DNA from: Microbacterium marinum
GTDB lineage: Bacteria; Actinomycetota; Actinomycetes; Actinomycetales; Microbacteriaceae
Reading direction: 5' to 3'
Length of the DNA: 64,000 bases
Assembly (NCBI RefSeq): GCF_014204835.1
Contig: NZ_JACHMD010000001.1
Location: forward strand, 186,001 to 250,000
The notes beneath the pieces are model-generated. The model was not told the DNA's origin and did not search any database. It saw nothing but the letters and a program-made list of their open reading frames with translations. Below, in pieces: positions 1 to 8,247 of this stretch; within the stretch, counting starts at the first letter, position 1, and every line of letters starts with the position of its first letter. Position numbers and translations under genes: made by a program.

Positions 1-65
1 GTGAGGTGTCGCTTGTTCATCGTGTGCCTTCCGTATGTGATTGCATGCGTTTCGTATCGTGCTGT

Positions 66-85
66 GGTCCGGATGTCGCCGGACC
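66..85. terminator. Possible hairpin terminator downstream of proW
   Basis: Perfect 7-bp inverted repeat GGTCCGG / CCGGACC with a 6-nt loop, about 30 nt beyond the proW stop. There is no U-rich tail, so this is only a candidate terminator or processing hairpin. The rest of 1-117 shows no gene that I can support. If a substrate-binding protein gene (proX/opuAC) belongs to this operon it lies outside the window. Confidence 0.3.
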
Positions 86-117
86 GTACGCCCGCTGGTG
101 CGGTCGTACGTCTGGGG

Positions 118-1098
118 TCACGCGCCGCCGGCGGCGACGGGCGCGCGCCGCGGCGAGGCCTTCTCGATCTCGGCCTGGTCACGCGCGTCGGCGTCGGGGG
201 TGAGTGCCGACGGCGGTCCGCTCTGCGGCGCGCGGCGGCGTGCGATGATGCCGAGCAGCGACCAGCGCTGACGACGCAGGTCGCCCAGGGCCGCCGTGAG
301 CCGGTCGAGGTAGACGGCGAGGATGACGACGCTGAGGCCGGCTTCGACGCCCTTGGCGATGTTGACGGTCGACATCGCCTGGACGATCTCCTTGCCGAGT
401 CCGTCTGCGCCGGCGATGCCGGCGATGACGGCCATCGAGAGCGCCAGCATGATGAGCTGGTTGACGCCCGTCATGATGCTCGGCATCGCGAGCGGGAGCT
501 GCACGCCCCGCAGGATCTGACCGGGGGTCGCGCCGAAGGCGTGACCTGCTTCGACGGTCTCGGAGTCGACGCCGCGGATGCCGAGCTCGGTGAGCCGGAC
601 CCCGGGCGGGAGGGCGAAGATCACGGTCGCCACGACGCCCGGCACGACGCCGATGCTGAAGAAGACGATCGCGGGGATGAGGTAGACGAATCCGGGCATG
701 CTCTGCATGAGGTCGAGCACGGGACGGATGCCGGCGCTGAGCCGGTCGCTGCGTGCGGCGGCGATGCCGAGCGGCACCGCGATGATCACGGCGATGACCG
801 CTGCGACGAGCACCAGCGCGAGGGTCTGCATGGAGTTGACCCACTGCCCCATCGCGAGAATGAGCACGAAGGTGATGACCGTGCCGACGGCGAACTGCCA
901 CGAGCGCAGCAGCAGTGCCAGGGCGGCGAGCACGACGATCACGGCGACGATCGGGGCGTTGAGCAGCAGATCGGCGAGGGAGTCGACGAGCCAGCCGACC
1001 GCGGTCGCGATGGCGGTCAGCAGCCAATCGAGGTTGTCGCGGATCCAGTCCACGGCGCTGCGGGCCCAGTCGCCGACGGGAATGCGGAACCCATCCAT
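118..1098 (-). CDS. proW: Glycine betaine/proline ABC transporter permease (ProW-type)
   Basis: Membrane permease of an osmoprotectant importer. The 326-residue protein has a hydrophobic N-terminal part, several membrane segments, and the BPD_transp_1 core ending in the cytoplasmic coupling helix region (ESxTVEAGHAFGATPGQIL, about residues 180-200), the loop that docks on the ATPase. The ProW family is usually 300-350 residues with this layout. The ATG overlaps the proV stop by one base (TGATG), so the two are translationally coupled. The C-terminus is a charged tail of about 40 residues. The periplasmic binding protein is not in the window. Family assignment is firm. Preference among glycine betaine, proline and choline cannot be read from the sequence. 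Confidence 0.9.
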   Translation of the reverse strand: MDGFRIPVGDWARSAVDWIRDNLDWLLTAIATAVGWLVDSLADLLLNAPIVAVIVVLAALALLLRSWQFAVGTVITFVLILAMGQWVNSMQTLALVLVAAVIAVIIAVPLGIAAARSDRLSAGIRPVLDLMQSMPGFVYLIPAIVFFSIGVVPGVVATVIFALPPGVRLTELGIRGVDSETVEAGHAFGATPGQILRGVQLPLAMPSIMTGVNQLIMLALSMAVIAGIAGADGLGKEIVQAMSTVNIAKGVEAGLSVVILAVYLDRLTAALGDLRRQRWSLLGIIARRRAPQSGPPSALTPDADARDQAEIEKASPRRAPVAAGGA

Positions 1099-2390
1099 CA
1101 GCGCACCTCCTCGGAGTCGGTGGCCGAGGGGTCGACGGCAGCGAGTGCCTCGTCGATCTCGACACGGGAGACGGGGTCGAGGATCACGGGGATCTCGGTC
1201 GTCTCGGTGGTCTGCGGGCCGAGGGCGGTCAGCAGCGTGATGCGGGGGATGACGCCGACCAGGCGACCTTCCGCATCCGTCACAGCCAGAGGCAGGGGGG
1301 ACTCGGCCGCGGGCACGAACAGATCCATGAGCACGTCGTCGCGACCGACGGCCTGCGGCACCGGGCGGAGCACCGTCGAGAGGGCGGTCTGTCCGCGGCG
1401 GACGAGCTTCAGCGCGTCACGGTCGGTGACCATGCCCAGGAGCTTGCGGCTGCGATCGGTGACGTAGACGGCGGCCATGCGGTTGTCCCGCATGGTGCGC
1501 AACGCGATGCGGGGCCCGGCGTTGTCGGTGACGGCGACCGAGCTCGGCCGTTCCATGACGTTGGCGGCGGTGAGCACACGGGCGCGGTCGACGTCCTGGA
1601 CGAACTGCTCGACGTAGTCGTTGGCGGGGTCGGTGAGGATGTCTTCGGGCGTGCCGATCTGCACGATGCGGCCGTCGCGCATGACGGCGATCCGATCGCC
1701 GAGGAACATCGCCTCGTTGAGGTCATGGGTGATGAAGACGATCGTCTTCTGCAGCTTCTGCTGCAGCTCGAGCAGCTGCTCCTGCATCTCGCGGCGGATG
1801 AGCGGGTCGAGGGCGCTGAAGGCCTCGTCCATCAGGAGGATGTCGGTGTCAGCGGCGAGCGCGCGGGCGATGCCGACGCGCTGCTGCATGCCTCCCGACA
1901 GCGCCGAGGGGAGCTTGTCGCCCCAGCCGCCGAGGCCCACGAGCTCGAGGATCTCCTCGGCCTTGGCCAGGCGCTCGGCCTTGGGGGTGCCGCGCAATTC
2001 GAGCGGGTAGGCCACGTTGGCGGCGACCGTGCGGTGCGGGAGCAGAGCGAAGTGCTGGAACACCATGGCGATGCGCTCGCGGCGGATGCCGCGCAGACGA
2101 GAGGCCGGGATGCCCGTGATCGGGTCGCCGTGGACGAGCACCTCTCCGCCGGAAGCGTCGTGGAGCCCGTTCAACATGCGGATGATGGTGGACTTGCCCG
2201 AGCCGGAGAGCCCCATGATGACGAAGATCTCGCCGCGCTCGACGGTGAAACTCGCATCGATGACGGCGGCGGTTCCGGCGTCTTTGACCTTGTCTCGGGT
2301 CTCTCCCGCCTTCAGGCGTTTGACGGCCTGGGCGGGATTGCGTCCGAAGACTTTGAACAAGCTCTTCGCTTCGACTGCGGGGGTGGTCAC
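1098..2390 (-). CDS. proV: Glycine betaine/proline ABC transporter ATP-binding protein with tandem CBS domains
   Basis: ATPase that powers osmoprotectant uptake with ProW. From the chosen GTG start it has 430 residues: Walker A GLSGSGKST near residue 65, signature LSGGMQQR, Walker B ILLMDEAFSALDP, then two CBS domains from about residue 285 to 400. In this family the CBS pair senses ionic strength or a nucleotide. An upstream in-frame start (2615) would add 75 basic, proline-rich residues not found in ProV proteins. The GTG at 2390 gives the usual start just before VEAKSLFKVFG, so I chose it. First gene of proVW, transcribed from a promoter near 2618-2646. Confidence 0.9.
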   Translation of the reverse strand: MTTPAVEAKSLFKVFGRNPAQAVKRLKAGETRDKVKDAGTAAVIDASFTVERGEIFVIMGLSGSGKSTIIRMLNGLHDASGGEVLVHGDPITGIPASRLRGIRRERIAMVFQHFALLPHRTVAANVAYPLELRGTPKAERLAKAEEILELVGLGGWGDKLPSALSGGMQQRVGIARALAADTDILLMDEAFSALDPLIRREMQEQLLELQQKLQKTIVFITHDLNEAMFLGDRIAVMRDGRIVQIGTPEDILTDPANDYVEQFVQDVDRARVLTAANVMERPSSVAVTDNAGPRIALRTMRDNRMAAVYVTDRSRKLLGMVTDRDALKLVRRGQTALSTVLRPVPQAVGRDDVLMDLFVPAAESPLPLAVTDAEGRLVGVIPRITLLTALGPQTTETTEIPVILDPVSRVEIDEALAAVDPSATDSEEVR

Positions 2391-2611
2391 GTGTCTGCAC
2401 CTCGGCGGGCGCGCACGCGTCCGCATCGGTTGCGCCCGGGTGGCGATCACAGGCTCGGCGCGAGCGTTCGCGAACACATCCAGCGCCATGCTCCGGCGAC
2501 GAACATCGGGATCGTCGCCCAGACCGCCGACCGTACGCTCGCTCGTCGCCGGCGTTCCCCAGGGAGACCGGCTCGAGCGACCGCGGACTGGTCGTCGAGG
2601 GCTCGAGGCCC
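2391..2611 (-). other. Long structured 5' leader of proV
   Basis: About 220 nt lie between the predicted start of transcription (about 2611) and the proV start codon. Read on the minus strand it can fold into a two-part stem. TCGCTCG pairs with CGAGCGA and, inside that, GCCGG pairs with CCGGC, around a loop containing CTGGGGAACG (roughly 2538-2581). No open frame in it looks like a gene. The c-di-AMP (ydaO) riboswitch hallmark GGGGTnAATC is absent. The remainder of the 2391-2810 gap holds only the two divergent promoters. Confidence 0.35.
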
Positions 2612-2617
2612 TCATCC

Positions 2618-2646
2618 ACCGTAGGCGGCGTATTCACGGGGATCAA
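2618..2646 (-). promoter_or_regulatory. proVW promoter
   Basis: On the minus strand, TTGATC (2646-2641), a 17-bp spacer and TACGGT (2623-2618) form a good sigma-70-type promoter for proVW. Transcription would start near 2611, leaving a leader of about 220 nt. Confidence 0.5.
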
Positions 2647-2728
2647 ACCGGGCCACTCCCTTGATACCGACGGCCGACTGAGGTACTCGCGCGGGCGCGC
2701 GTCGCGGCATCCCGCGTCGAAAGAGGGG

Positions 2729-2776
2729 TTGACGAACGCTTGGTTCTTTGGTTACCTACTCATGTAACTAACCAAC
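2729..2776 (+). promoter_or_regulatory. Promoter and operator of the YtrA-type regulator operon
   Basis: TTGACG (2729-2734) and TTACCT/TACCTA (2752-2758) form a -35/-10 pair. They overlap a nested inverted repeat: TTGGTT (2740-2745) with AACCAA (2770-2775), and GTTAC (2751-2755) with GTAAC (2764-2768), centred near 2758-2760. Position and symmetry fit autoregulation by the GntR protein encoded 35 bp downstream. Confidence 0.6.
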
Positions 2777-2810
2777 CAAGCTCGCGCGAGCGAGTCGGAA
2801 CGGAGCCGGA

Positions 2811-3194
2811 ATGGTCGAAGAAGGACGCCCGCTCTTCGTGCAGATCGCAGAGAGTGTCGAGGACTCGATCATCGACGGAAGCCTGTCGGAACAGGACCAG
2901 GCTCCCTCGACGAACGAGCTCGCCGCCTTCTTCCGCATCAACCCGGCCACAGCTGCGAAGGGGATCGCCATGCTCACCGACAAAGGCGTGCTCATCAAGC
3001 GGCGCGGCATCGGCATGTTCGTCGCCGACGGCGCCCGGGAGCTCCTGCTGGGCGAACGACGGGCGGCCTTCGCCGACCGCTATCTCGACCCGCTTCTCGC
3101 CGAGGCGCGCAAGCTCGGCCTCGGCCCCGACGACATTGCGCGCCTGCTCCAGGCGCGCGCCACGACCACGACCACGGAAGGAACCGCACGATGA
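2811..3194 (+). CDS. GntR-family transcriptional regulator, YtrA subfamily
   Basis: A 127-residue one-domain regulator: an N-terminal winged helix (residues about 8-75, ending in a KRRGIGMFV wing) and a short helical C-terminal part of about 50 residues without a ligand-binding domain. This size and layout define the YtrA subfamily, whose genes are almost always joined to ABC transporter genes and repress them until an envelope-active compound or other signal is present. It overlaps the next gene by ATGA. The inverted repeat at 2740-2775 is the likely operator. Confidence 0.88.
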   Translation: MVEEGRPLFVQIAESVEDSIIDGSLSEQDQAPSTNELAAFFRINPATAAKGIAMLTDKGVLIKRRGIGMFVADGARELLLGERRAAFADRYLDPLLAEARKLGLGPDDIARLLQARATTTTTEGTAR

Positions 3195-4087
3195 CCGCCG
3201 TCATCGAGGTGAAGAACCTCACCAAGCGCTACCGCGAGAAGACCGCGGTGGACGACATCTCGTTCACGATCGAGAGGGACTCGATCTACGGACTCCTCGG
3301 GCGCAACGGCGCCGGCAAGACGACCGTCATGTCGATCCTGACAGCGCAGAACTTCCCCACCAGCGGAGACGTGCGCGTGTTCGGGGAAGCGCCCTACGAG
3401 AACGCGGGCGTCCTGCGTCGGATGTGCTTCGTCCGCGAGAGCCAGAAGTACCCTGACGACGCCACCCCGCTGCACGCCTTCCGCATCGCCCGGCTGTTCT
3501 ACCCCAACTGGGATCAGCCGCTCGCGGAGCGCCTGATCGCCGAGTTCCAGCTCCCCGTGAAACAGCGCATCAAGAAGCTGTCGCGCGGGCAGCTGAGCGC
3601 CGTCGGGGTGATCATCGGCATCGCCGCCCGGGCGGAGATCACCTTCTTCGACGAGCCGTATCTGGGTCTGGATGCCGTGGCGCGTCAGATCTTCTACGAC
3701 CGGCTCCTCGAGGACTACGCCGAGCACCCCCGGACCATCATCCTGTCCAGCCACCTGATCGACGAGGTTTCGAATCTCCTCGAGAAGGTCATCGTCATCG
3801 ACGGCGGACAGATCGTCATGGACGAGGACACCGAATCGGTGCGCGACCGTGCGGCCACGATCCTCGGCGACAGCGCCGCCGTCGAGGCCTTCGTCGCCGA
3901 CCGCGAGGTCATCCACCGCGAATCGCTGGGGCGCGTGACGAGCGTCACCGTCCTCGGCGCCTTGACGTCGTCCGACCGCGCCGCGCTGGCGGCATCCGGA
4001 CTCGATGTCGCACCGGTCTCGCTCCAGCAGCTGATCGTGCGTCAGACCCAGCACGCCGCCCCCGCCGATGAAGGAGCACTGCGATGA
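3191..4087 (+). CDS. ABC transporter ATP-binding protein of the YtrA-type operon
   Basis: A 298-residue ATPase with Walker A GRNGAGKTT (about residue 38), an unusual signature region SRGQLSAVGV in place of LSGGQ (about 139-148), Walker B ITFFDEPYLGLD (about 158) and an H-loop SSHL. This resembles BcrA/YtrB-type drug- or peptide-export ATPases. The C-terminal ~80 residues form the extra domain common in this group. It lies between the regulator and the permease with 4-bp overlaps on both sides, so all three should be co-expressed. Likely role is export of, or protection from, an envelope-active molecule; the substrate is unknown. Confidence 0.85.
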   Translation: MTAVIEVKNLTKRYREKTAVDDISFTIERDSIYGLLGRNGAGKTTVMSILTAQNFPTSGDVRVFGEAPYENAGVLRRMCFVRESQKYPDDATPLHAFRIARLFYPNWDQPLAERLIAEFQLPVKQRIKKLSRGQLSAVGVIIGIAARAEITFFDEPYLGLDAVARQIFYDRLLEDYAEHPRTIILSSHLIDEVSNLLEKVIVIDGGQIVMDEDTESVRDRAATILGDSAAVEAFVADREVIHRESLGRVTSVTVLGALTSSDRAALAASGLDVAPVSLQQLIVRQTQHAAPADEGALR

Positions 4088-4782
4088 ACCGCACCCTGAA
4101 CGTCGTCCGCATGCAGCTCGTGAACCGGGCGACCTACATCTGGGTCCCGCTCATGGTGCTCGGCGGGACCATCGTGATCAGCCTCGCGATCTTCGGCCTG
4201 ATCGCGAGCAACGGGAACGTCGAGGTCGACATGTTCGGCGGCGGCGCCCAGGCACCGCTCTGGTACTTCGCGGTCGTCGGCGTGCAGGCGCTGACGCTCA
4301 CGTTCCCGTTCTCGCAGGCCATGAGCGTCACCCGCCGGGAGTTCTACCTCGGCACCCTCATCACGGCGGCCCTGACCGCGCTCGGGCTCGCGCTCCTGTT
4401 CGTGATCGGTGGATTCATCGAGGAGGCGACGAACGGTTGGGGCCTCGGCGGCTACATGTTCCGGCTCACCTGGGTCTGGTCGCAGGGGGCCGTCCTGGCC
4501 GGTCTGTTCTTCTTCTCCCTGGCGATGCTGTTCTTCGTCGTCGGCTTCTGCGGAGCCACCGTGTACAAACGCTGGGGCAACGTGGTGCTCACCATCTCGC
4601 TGATCGGACTCGCCCTCCTGTTCGTGGCAGGGCTCTGGCTGATCGGCCAGCTGCAGGCGTGGCCGGAGGTGATGGCCTGGTTCGGGTCGCTGACGCCCAT
4701 CAGCCTCACCGGCGCCATGCTCGCGGTGGCGGCGGTGCTCGCCGGCGGCTCGTACCTGATGCTGCGCCGCTCCATCGCCTGA
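4084..4782 (+). CDS. ABC transporter permease-like membrane protein of the YtrA-type operon
   Basis: A 232-residue integral membrane protein with about six hydrophobic segments (near residues 17-40, 60-80, 97-115, 135-165, 168-190, 205-225). It has no soluble domain. Membrane partners of YtrA-type operons are typically small and poorly conserved, and this one fits by position: it overlaps the ATPase gene by ATGA and ends the operon just before a strong terminator. Function beyond forming the transport channel cannot be deduced. Confidence 0.75.
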   Translation: MNRTLNVVRMQLVNRATYIWVPLMVLGGTIVISLAIFGLIASNGNVEVDMFGGGAQAPLWYFAVVGVQALTLTFPFSQAMSVTRREFYLGTLITAALTALGLALLFVIGGFIEEATNGWGLGGYMFRLTWVWSQGAVLAGLFFFSLAMLFFVVGFCGATVYKRWGNVVLTISLIGLALLFVAGLWLIGQLQAWPEVMAWFGSLTPISLTGAMLAVAAVLAGGSYLMLRRSIA

Positions 4783-4789
4783 TGCCGCC

Positions 4790-4823
4790 ACGGCCGGGGA
4801 CCGCACCCGCGGTTCCCGGCCGT
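4790..4823. terminator. Bidirectional hairpin terminator
   Basis: A 15-bp stem, ACGGCCGGGGACCGC (4790-4804) with GCGGTTCCCGGCCGT (4809-4823), with one mismatch/wobble and a 4-nt loop. It sits in the 57-bp gap between convergent genes ending at 4782 (+) and 4840 (-), so it can serve both. Confidence 0.75.
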
Positions 4824-4839
4824 CGGCGTTCCACAAGAC

Positions 4840-6738
4840 TCACACAGCCGAGTTCTCCTTCGCGGGGATGTGCACCGCGCCATCGAGGAAGGCGGTGAGC
4901 TCGTCGGGGGCCGACAGCGGCAGCACCGCGGCGACGTACTGGTCTGGCCGGACGACGACCACCACGCCGGCCCGGTCGATCTGGCGCTCGGTGAAGATAT
5001 CGACGGTGTTCCACCCGCTCGGTCCCGCGGCGAACACCTTCTCCCAGTCGGTGAGCCCGAGCGGCCCCGTCTTCGGCAGGAAGAGGCCGGGCACCGCCGC
5101 GATGTCGACCGCGTCGTAGGACTGCGGATAGATCACCTTCACGTCGAACACGGCGTCGACGTCGGCGCCCGCGGGCGTTGCCCGCGACAGCGGCGAATCG
5201 GGCGCCGTCATCCGTGCCGCCCAGTCGGCGAGCGCGGTGGCATCCGCGTCGGCGAAGGCGTACACGCGCCACCGCCCGTCGGCACGGGCGTGATGGCCGA
5301 GATGCACGACGTTGCCGTCGCTTACGCGCGTCACCTCGACCGACGTGAAGCGCTTGCCGAGCGGGAAGCCTGCGGCGAGTGCCTGATGCCCGTCGTCACC
5401 GACGATCGCGGAGGCACCGTACTGCGTCATGAAACCGGAGGGGAACTCGGCGGTAGCAAGGTAGTAGGTCGACAGCTCCTGCGGGTCGGAGATCTCACCG
5501 GGCTTGCGCGCCATCAGCGACGACCACTCGCGGTCGAAGTCGATGAGCTGCTGCGCCACCGGCTGCCGTTCGGCGGAGTACGTCGACAGCAGCGACTCGG
5601 GGGCGAGGCCGGTGAGCACGTGGCCGAGCTTCCACCCGAGGTTGAATCCGTCTTGCATCGACACGTTCATGCCCTGGCCGGCCTTCGCGCTGTGCGTGTG
5701 GCAGGCGTCGCCGGTGAGGAAGACCCGCGGCGTCCGTCCGTCGCCGTCCTCCACATCGTCGAAGCGGTCGGTCACCCTGTGCCCCACCTCGTACACGCTG
5801 TGCCACGCGACCTGCTTCACGTCGATCGAGTAGGGGTGCAGGATGTCGTTCGCCTTGCCGATGATCGCCTCGATCGGCGTCGCCCGCACCGCGCGGTTGT
5901 CGGTGTCGGCGACCTCGCCGAGGTCGATGTACATACGGCTGAGGTACCCGCCCTCCCGGGGGATGTGGAGGATGTTGCCGGCCTGCGCGTTGATCGCGCA
6001 CTTCGTGCGCCAATCCGGGAAGTCCGTGTTCACGAGCACATCCATGACGCCCCAGGCGTGCGCCGCGAACTCGCCGACGTGCTTGCGGCCGATCGCCTCG
6101 CGCACGCCGCTGCGGGCACCGTCGCAGCCGACCACGTACTTCGCGCGGATCGTCCGCTCCTCCCCCGCACGCGCGCCGACCGTGTGGCGCACGCGTACCG
6201 CGACCGGATACTCCTGCTCGTCGTCGCGGCTGAGCCCCACGAACTCGACGCCGTAGTCGGGGGTGATGCGGGCAGGCCCCTGTGCCGCGGCCTCGGCGAA
6301 GTAGTCGAGCACGCGTGCCTGGTTCACGATCAGGTGCGGGAACTCGCTGATCTTCAGCGCGTAGTCCTCGGTGCGGGTGGTGCGCACGATGCGCGACGGG
6401 TCGGCGGGGTCGGGGCCCCAGAAGTTCATGTACGCGATGTTGTAGGCCTCGGCGACGATGCGCTCCGCGAATCCGAACGCCTGGAAGGTCTCGACGCTGC
6501 GTGGCTGGATGCCGTCGGCCTGGCCGAGCGGCAGGCGCCCGTCGCGGCGCTCGATGATGCGCGTGGTGACCGACGGGAACTGCGACATCTGCGCAGCCAG
6601 GAGCATGCCGGCGGGCCCTGATCCCACGATGAGGACGTCCATCTCGTCGGGCAGGTCGGCGGGCCGGTCGAGGCCGGTGCCGGCGGCGGGCGCGACGCGC
6701 GGGTCGCCGGAGACGTAGCCGTGGTGGTGGAACTGCAT
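4840..6738 (-). CDS. FAD-dependent aromatic hydroxylase (MobA / PheA-TfdB family)
   Basis: A 632-residue flavoprotein monooxygenase. The FAD-binding GxGxxG (VLIVGSGPAGMLLA) is near residues 35-49. A second FAD motif with the active-site region (LTGDACHTHSAKAGQGMN) is near 340-360, and a thioredoxin-like C-terminal dimerisation domain fills about 450-632. Length and order match phenol 2-monooxygenase and 3-hydroxybenzoate 4-monooxygenase (MobA, about 640 residues). These enzymes use NAD(P)H and O2 to hydroxylate a phenol next to the existing OH. In this cluster the useful product would be homoprotocatechuate, for example from 3-hydroxyphenylacetate by a MobA-like 4-hydroxylation; that substrate is inferred. 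It lies 12 bp downstream of the permease gene. Confidence 0.85.
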   Translation of the reverse strand: MQFHHHGYVSGDPRVAPAAGTGLDRPADLPDEMDVLIVGSGPAGMLLAAQMSQFPSVTTRIIERRDGRLPLGQADGIQPRSVETFQAFGFAERIVAEAYNIAYMNFWGPDPADPSRIVRTTRTEDYALKISEFPHLIVNQARVLDYFAEAAAQGPARITPDYGVEFVGLSRDDEQEYPVAVRVRHTVGARAGEERTIRAKYVVGCDGARSGVREAIGRKHVGEFAAHAWGVMDVLVNTDFPDWRTKCAINAQAGNILHIPREGGYLSRMYIDLGEVADTDNRAVRATPIEAIIGKANDILHPYSIDVKQVAWHSVYEVGHRVTDRFDDVEDGDGRTPRVFLTGDACHTHSAKAGQGMNVSMQDGFNLGWKLGHVLTGLAPESLLSTYSAERQPVAQQLIDFDREWSSLMARKPGEISDPQELSTYYLATAEFPSGFMTQYGASAIVGDDGHQALAAGFPLGKRFTSVEVTRVSDGNVVHLGHHARADGRWRVYAFADADATALADWAARMTAPDSPLSRATPAGADVDAVFDVKVIYPQSYDAVDIAAVPGLFLPKTGPLGLTDWEKVFAAGPSGWNTVDIFTERQIDRAGVVVVVRPDQYVAAVLPLSAPDELTAFLDGAVHIPAKENSAV

Positions 6739-6750
6739 GGTGTCTCGCTT

Positions 6751-8133
6751 TCAGGCCCGGGCGACCCCGTAGATGGGGCTCCTCGCCTGCTCCTCTTCGT
6801 GGTCCGGTCCGAGCGGGATGCCGGTGCGGTCGCGCAGCACGAGCGTCGCGGCGAGGCCCAGGACGGTCATCCCGGCGAGGTAGAAGGCGACCGCCCACGT
6901 GGACCCGGTGGCCTGGACCAGCGCGGTCGCGATCGTGGGTGCGAACGCCCCACCGAGGATGGCGCCGATGGCGTACGAGATCGAGACGCCGGAGAAGCGG
7001 ATCGACGCCGGGAACAGCTCCGCGTAGTAGGCGGACTGCTGACCGTACGTGAACCCGAGGCCGAGGGCGAGGAAGGCGATACCCGTGAACAGCAGCCAGA
7101 TGTCTCCCGAATTGACCAGCGGGAAGAGCGTGAACACTCCCACGAGCTGCAGGATCCACCCGCCGATGTACGTGGTCCGGCGTCCGATGCGGTCGCTGAT
7201 CCACCCGGCCGTCCACGTCGAGGCGAGCCAGAACAGCGCCGAGCCGGTGACCGCGAGCAGCACGCTGCTGCGCTCGAAGCCGAGCGGACCCTCGGGGTTG
7301 GTGGCGTAGTTCTGGATGTACCCGCCGGTCGTCATGTACCCGACGGCGTTGTTGCCGGCGAAGACGAGCGCGGCGATGAACACCAGCAGCGCATGCTTAC
7401 GGAAGAGCTGCACGATCGGGGTGTGCGTGCGTTCCTTGCGCTCGGCGAGTTCGAGGAACACCGGGCTCTCCTCGACGCGGCGACGGATGTAGTAGCCGAC
7501 GAGGATCAGGACGATCGAGAAGAGGAACGGCACGCGCCAGCCCCACTCGAGGAACGCGTCCCCGGGAGCGAGGAACGACATCAGCGCCATCATCCCGGAG
7601 GCCAGCAGGAGGCCGATCGGCACACCGATCTGCGGCGAGGCGCCGAACAGGCCCCGCTTCTGACGCGGTGCGTGCTCGACCGCCATGAGCACGGCGCCGC
7701 CCCACTCGCCACCGGCCGAGATGCCCTGCAGGATGCGCAGCACGATGAGCAGGATCGGCGCGGCGATCCCGATCGCGGCGTACGTCGGAAGCAGACCGAC
7801 GAGGGTGGTCGCGACGCCCATGAGCACGAGGGTCACGACGAGGACGATCCGGCGGCCGTATTTGTCGCCGAAGTGACCGGCGAGGAAGGCGCCCAGCGGA
7901 CGGAACAGGAAGCTGATGCCGACGGTGAGGAACGAGAGGATCGTCCCCATCCCCTCGCCGGCGGGAGCGAAGAACAGCGTGCCGAAGACGAGTCCGGCTG
8001 CCTGCGCATAGATGAAGAAGTCGTACCACTCGACGGTGGTGCCGACGACCGTGGCGAAGACGACGCGTCGTCGGTCGCTGGCCGTGCTGATGGTGCCGGT
8101 GGGGGTGAACCCCGTGTGCGATCGCTCGCTCAT
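6751..8133 (-). CDS. MFS aromatic acid permease (metabolite:H+ symporter family)
   Basis: A 460-residue, 12-segment transporter. It carries the MHS-family opening TVVGTTVEWYDFFIYAQAAG (about residues 27-46) and the MFS loop motifs GDKYGRR and SDRIGRR. Relatives (ShiA, ProP, KgtP, PcaK-like) bring organic acids in with protons. Its place next to the hydroxylase suggests uptake of a hydroxyphenylacetate-type acid. A start 217 codons upstream is open but would run through the divergent gene. The ATG at 8133 has a clear GAGGAG ribosome site and is chosen. It shares its control region with the FAH-RraA gene, which runs the other way. Confidence 0.88.
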   Translation of the reverse strand: MSERSHTGFTPTGTISTASDRRRVVFATVVGTTVEWYDFFIYAQAAGLVFGTLFFAPAGEGMGTILSFLTVGISFLFRPLGAFLAGHFGDKYGRRIVLVVTLVLMGVATTLVGLLPTYAAIGIAAPILLIVLRILQGISAGGEWGGAVLMAVEHAPRQKRGLFGASPQIGVPIGLLLASGMMALMSFLAPGDAFLEWGWRVPFLFSIVLILVGYYIRRRVEESPVFLELAERKERTHTPIVQLFRKHALLVFIAALVFAGNNAVGYMTTGGYIQNYATNPEGPLGFERSSVLLAVTGSALFWLASTWTAGWISDRIGRRTTYIGGWILQLVGVFTLFPLVNSGDIWLLFTGIAFLALGLGFTYGQQSAYYAELFPASIRFSGVSISYAIGAILGGAFAPTIATALVQATGSTWAVAFYLAGMTVLGLAATLVLRDRTGIPLGPDHEEEQARSPIYGVARA

Positions 8134-8188
8134 CTTCGTTGACTCCTCGGTGACGTCGTCGTCGCCGGCAGGTGATCGTGGTGATCGG

Positions 8189-8217
8189 TTGCCGCGGGTG
8201 AGACGATAATATACGAT
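8189..8217. promoter_or_regulatory. Divergent promoter with FCD-GntR-like operator
   Basis: For the plus strand, TTGCCG (8189-8194), 17 bp and TACGAT (8212-8217). For the minus strand, TATTAT (8211-8206) can act as the -10 box. Both overlap the pseudo-palindrome ATAATATACGAT (8206-8217). Its reverse complement ATCGTATATTAT matches TTCGTATATGAT at 14783-14794 in 10 of 12 positions. Likely operator for the GntR regulator at 9735. Confidence 0.5.
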
Positions 8218-8247
8218 TTGGGATACGCCGCAAGAGCGAGGGAGCTC

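Noticed and set aside
2391..2611. c-di-AMP (ydaO) riboswitch upstream of proV
   Set aside because: The leader has a GGGGAAC word reminiscent of that class, but the second hallmark GGGGTnAATC and the overall order of conserved blocks are absent.
4870..6621. 583-residue plus-strand frame opposite the flavin hydroxylase
   Set aside because: Composition is typical of an antisense shadow in high-GC DNA, with no recognisable motif; the hydroxylase on the other strand has intact FAD motifs.
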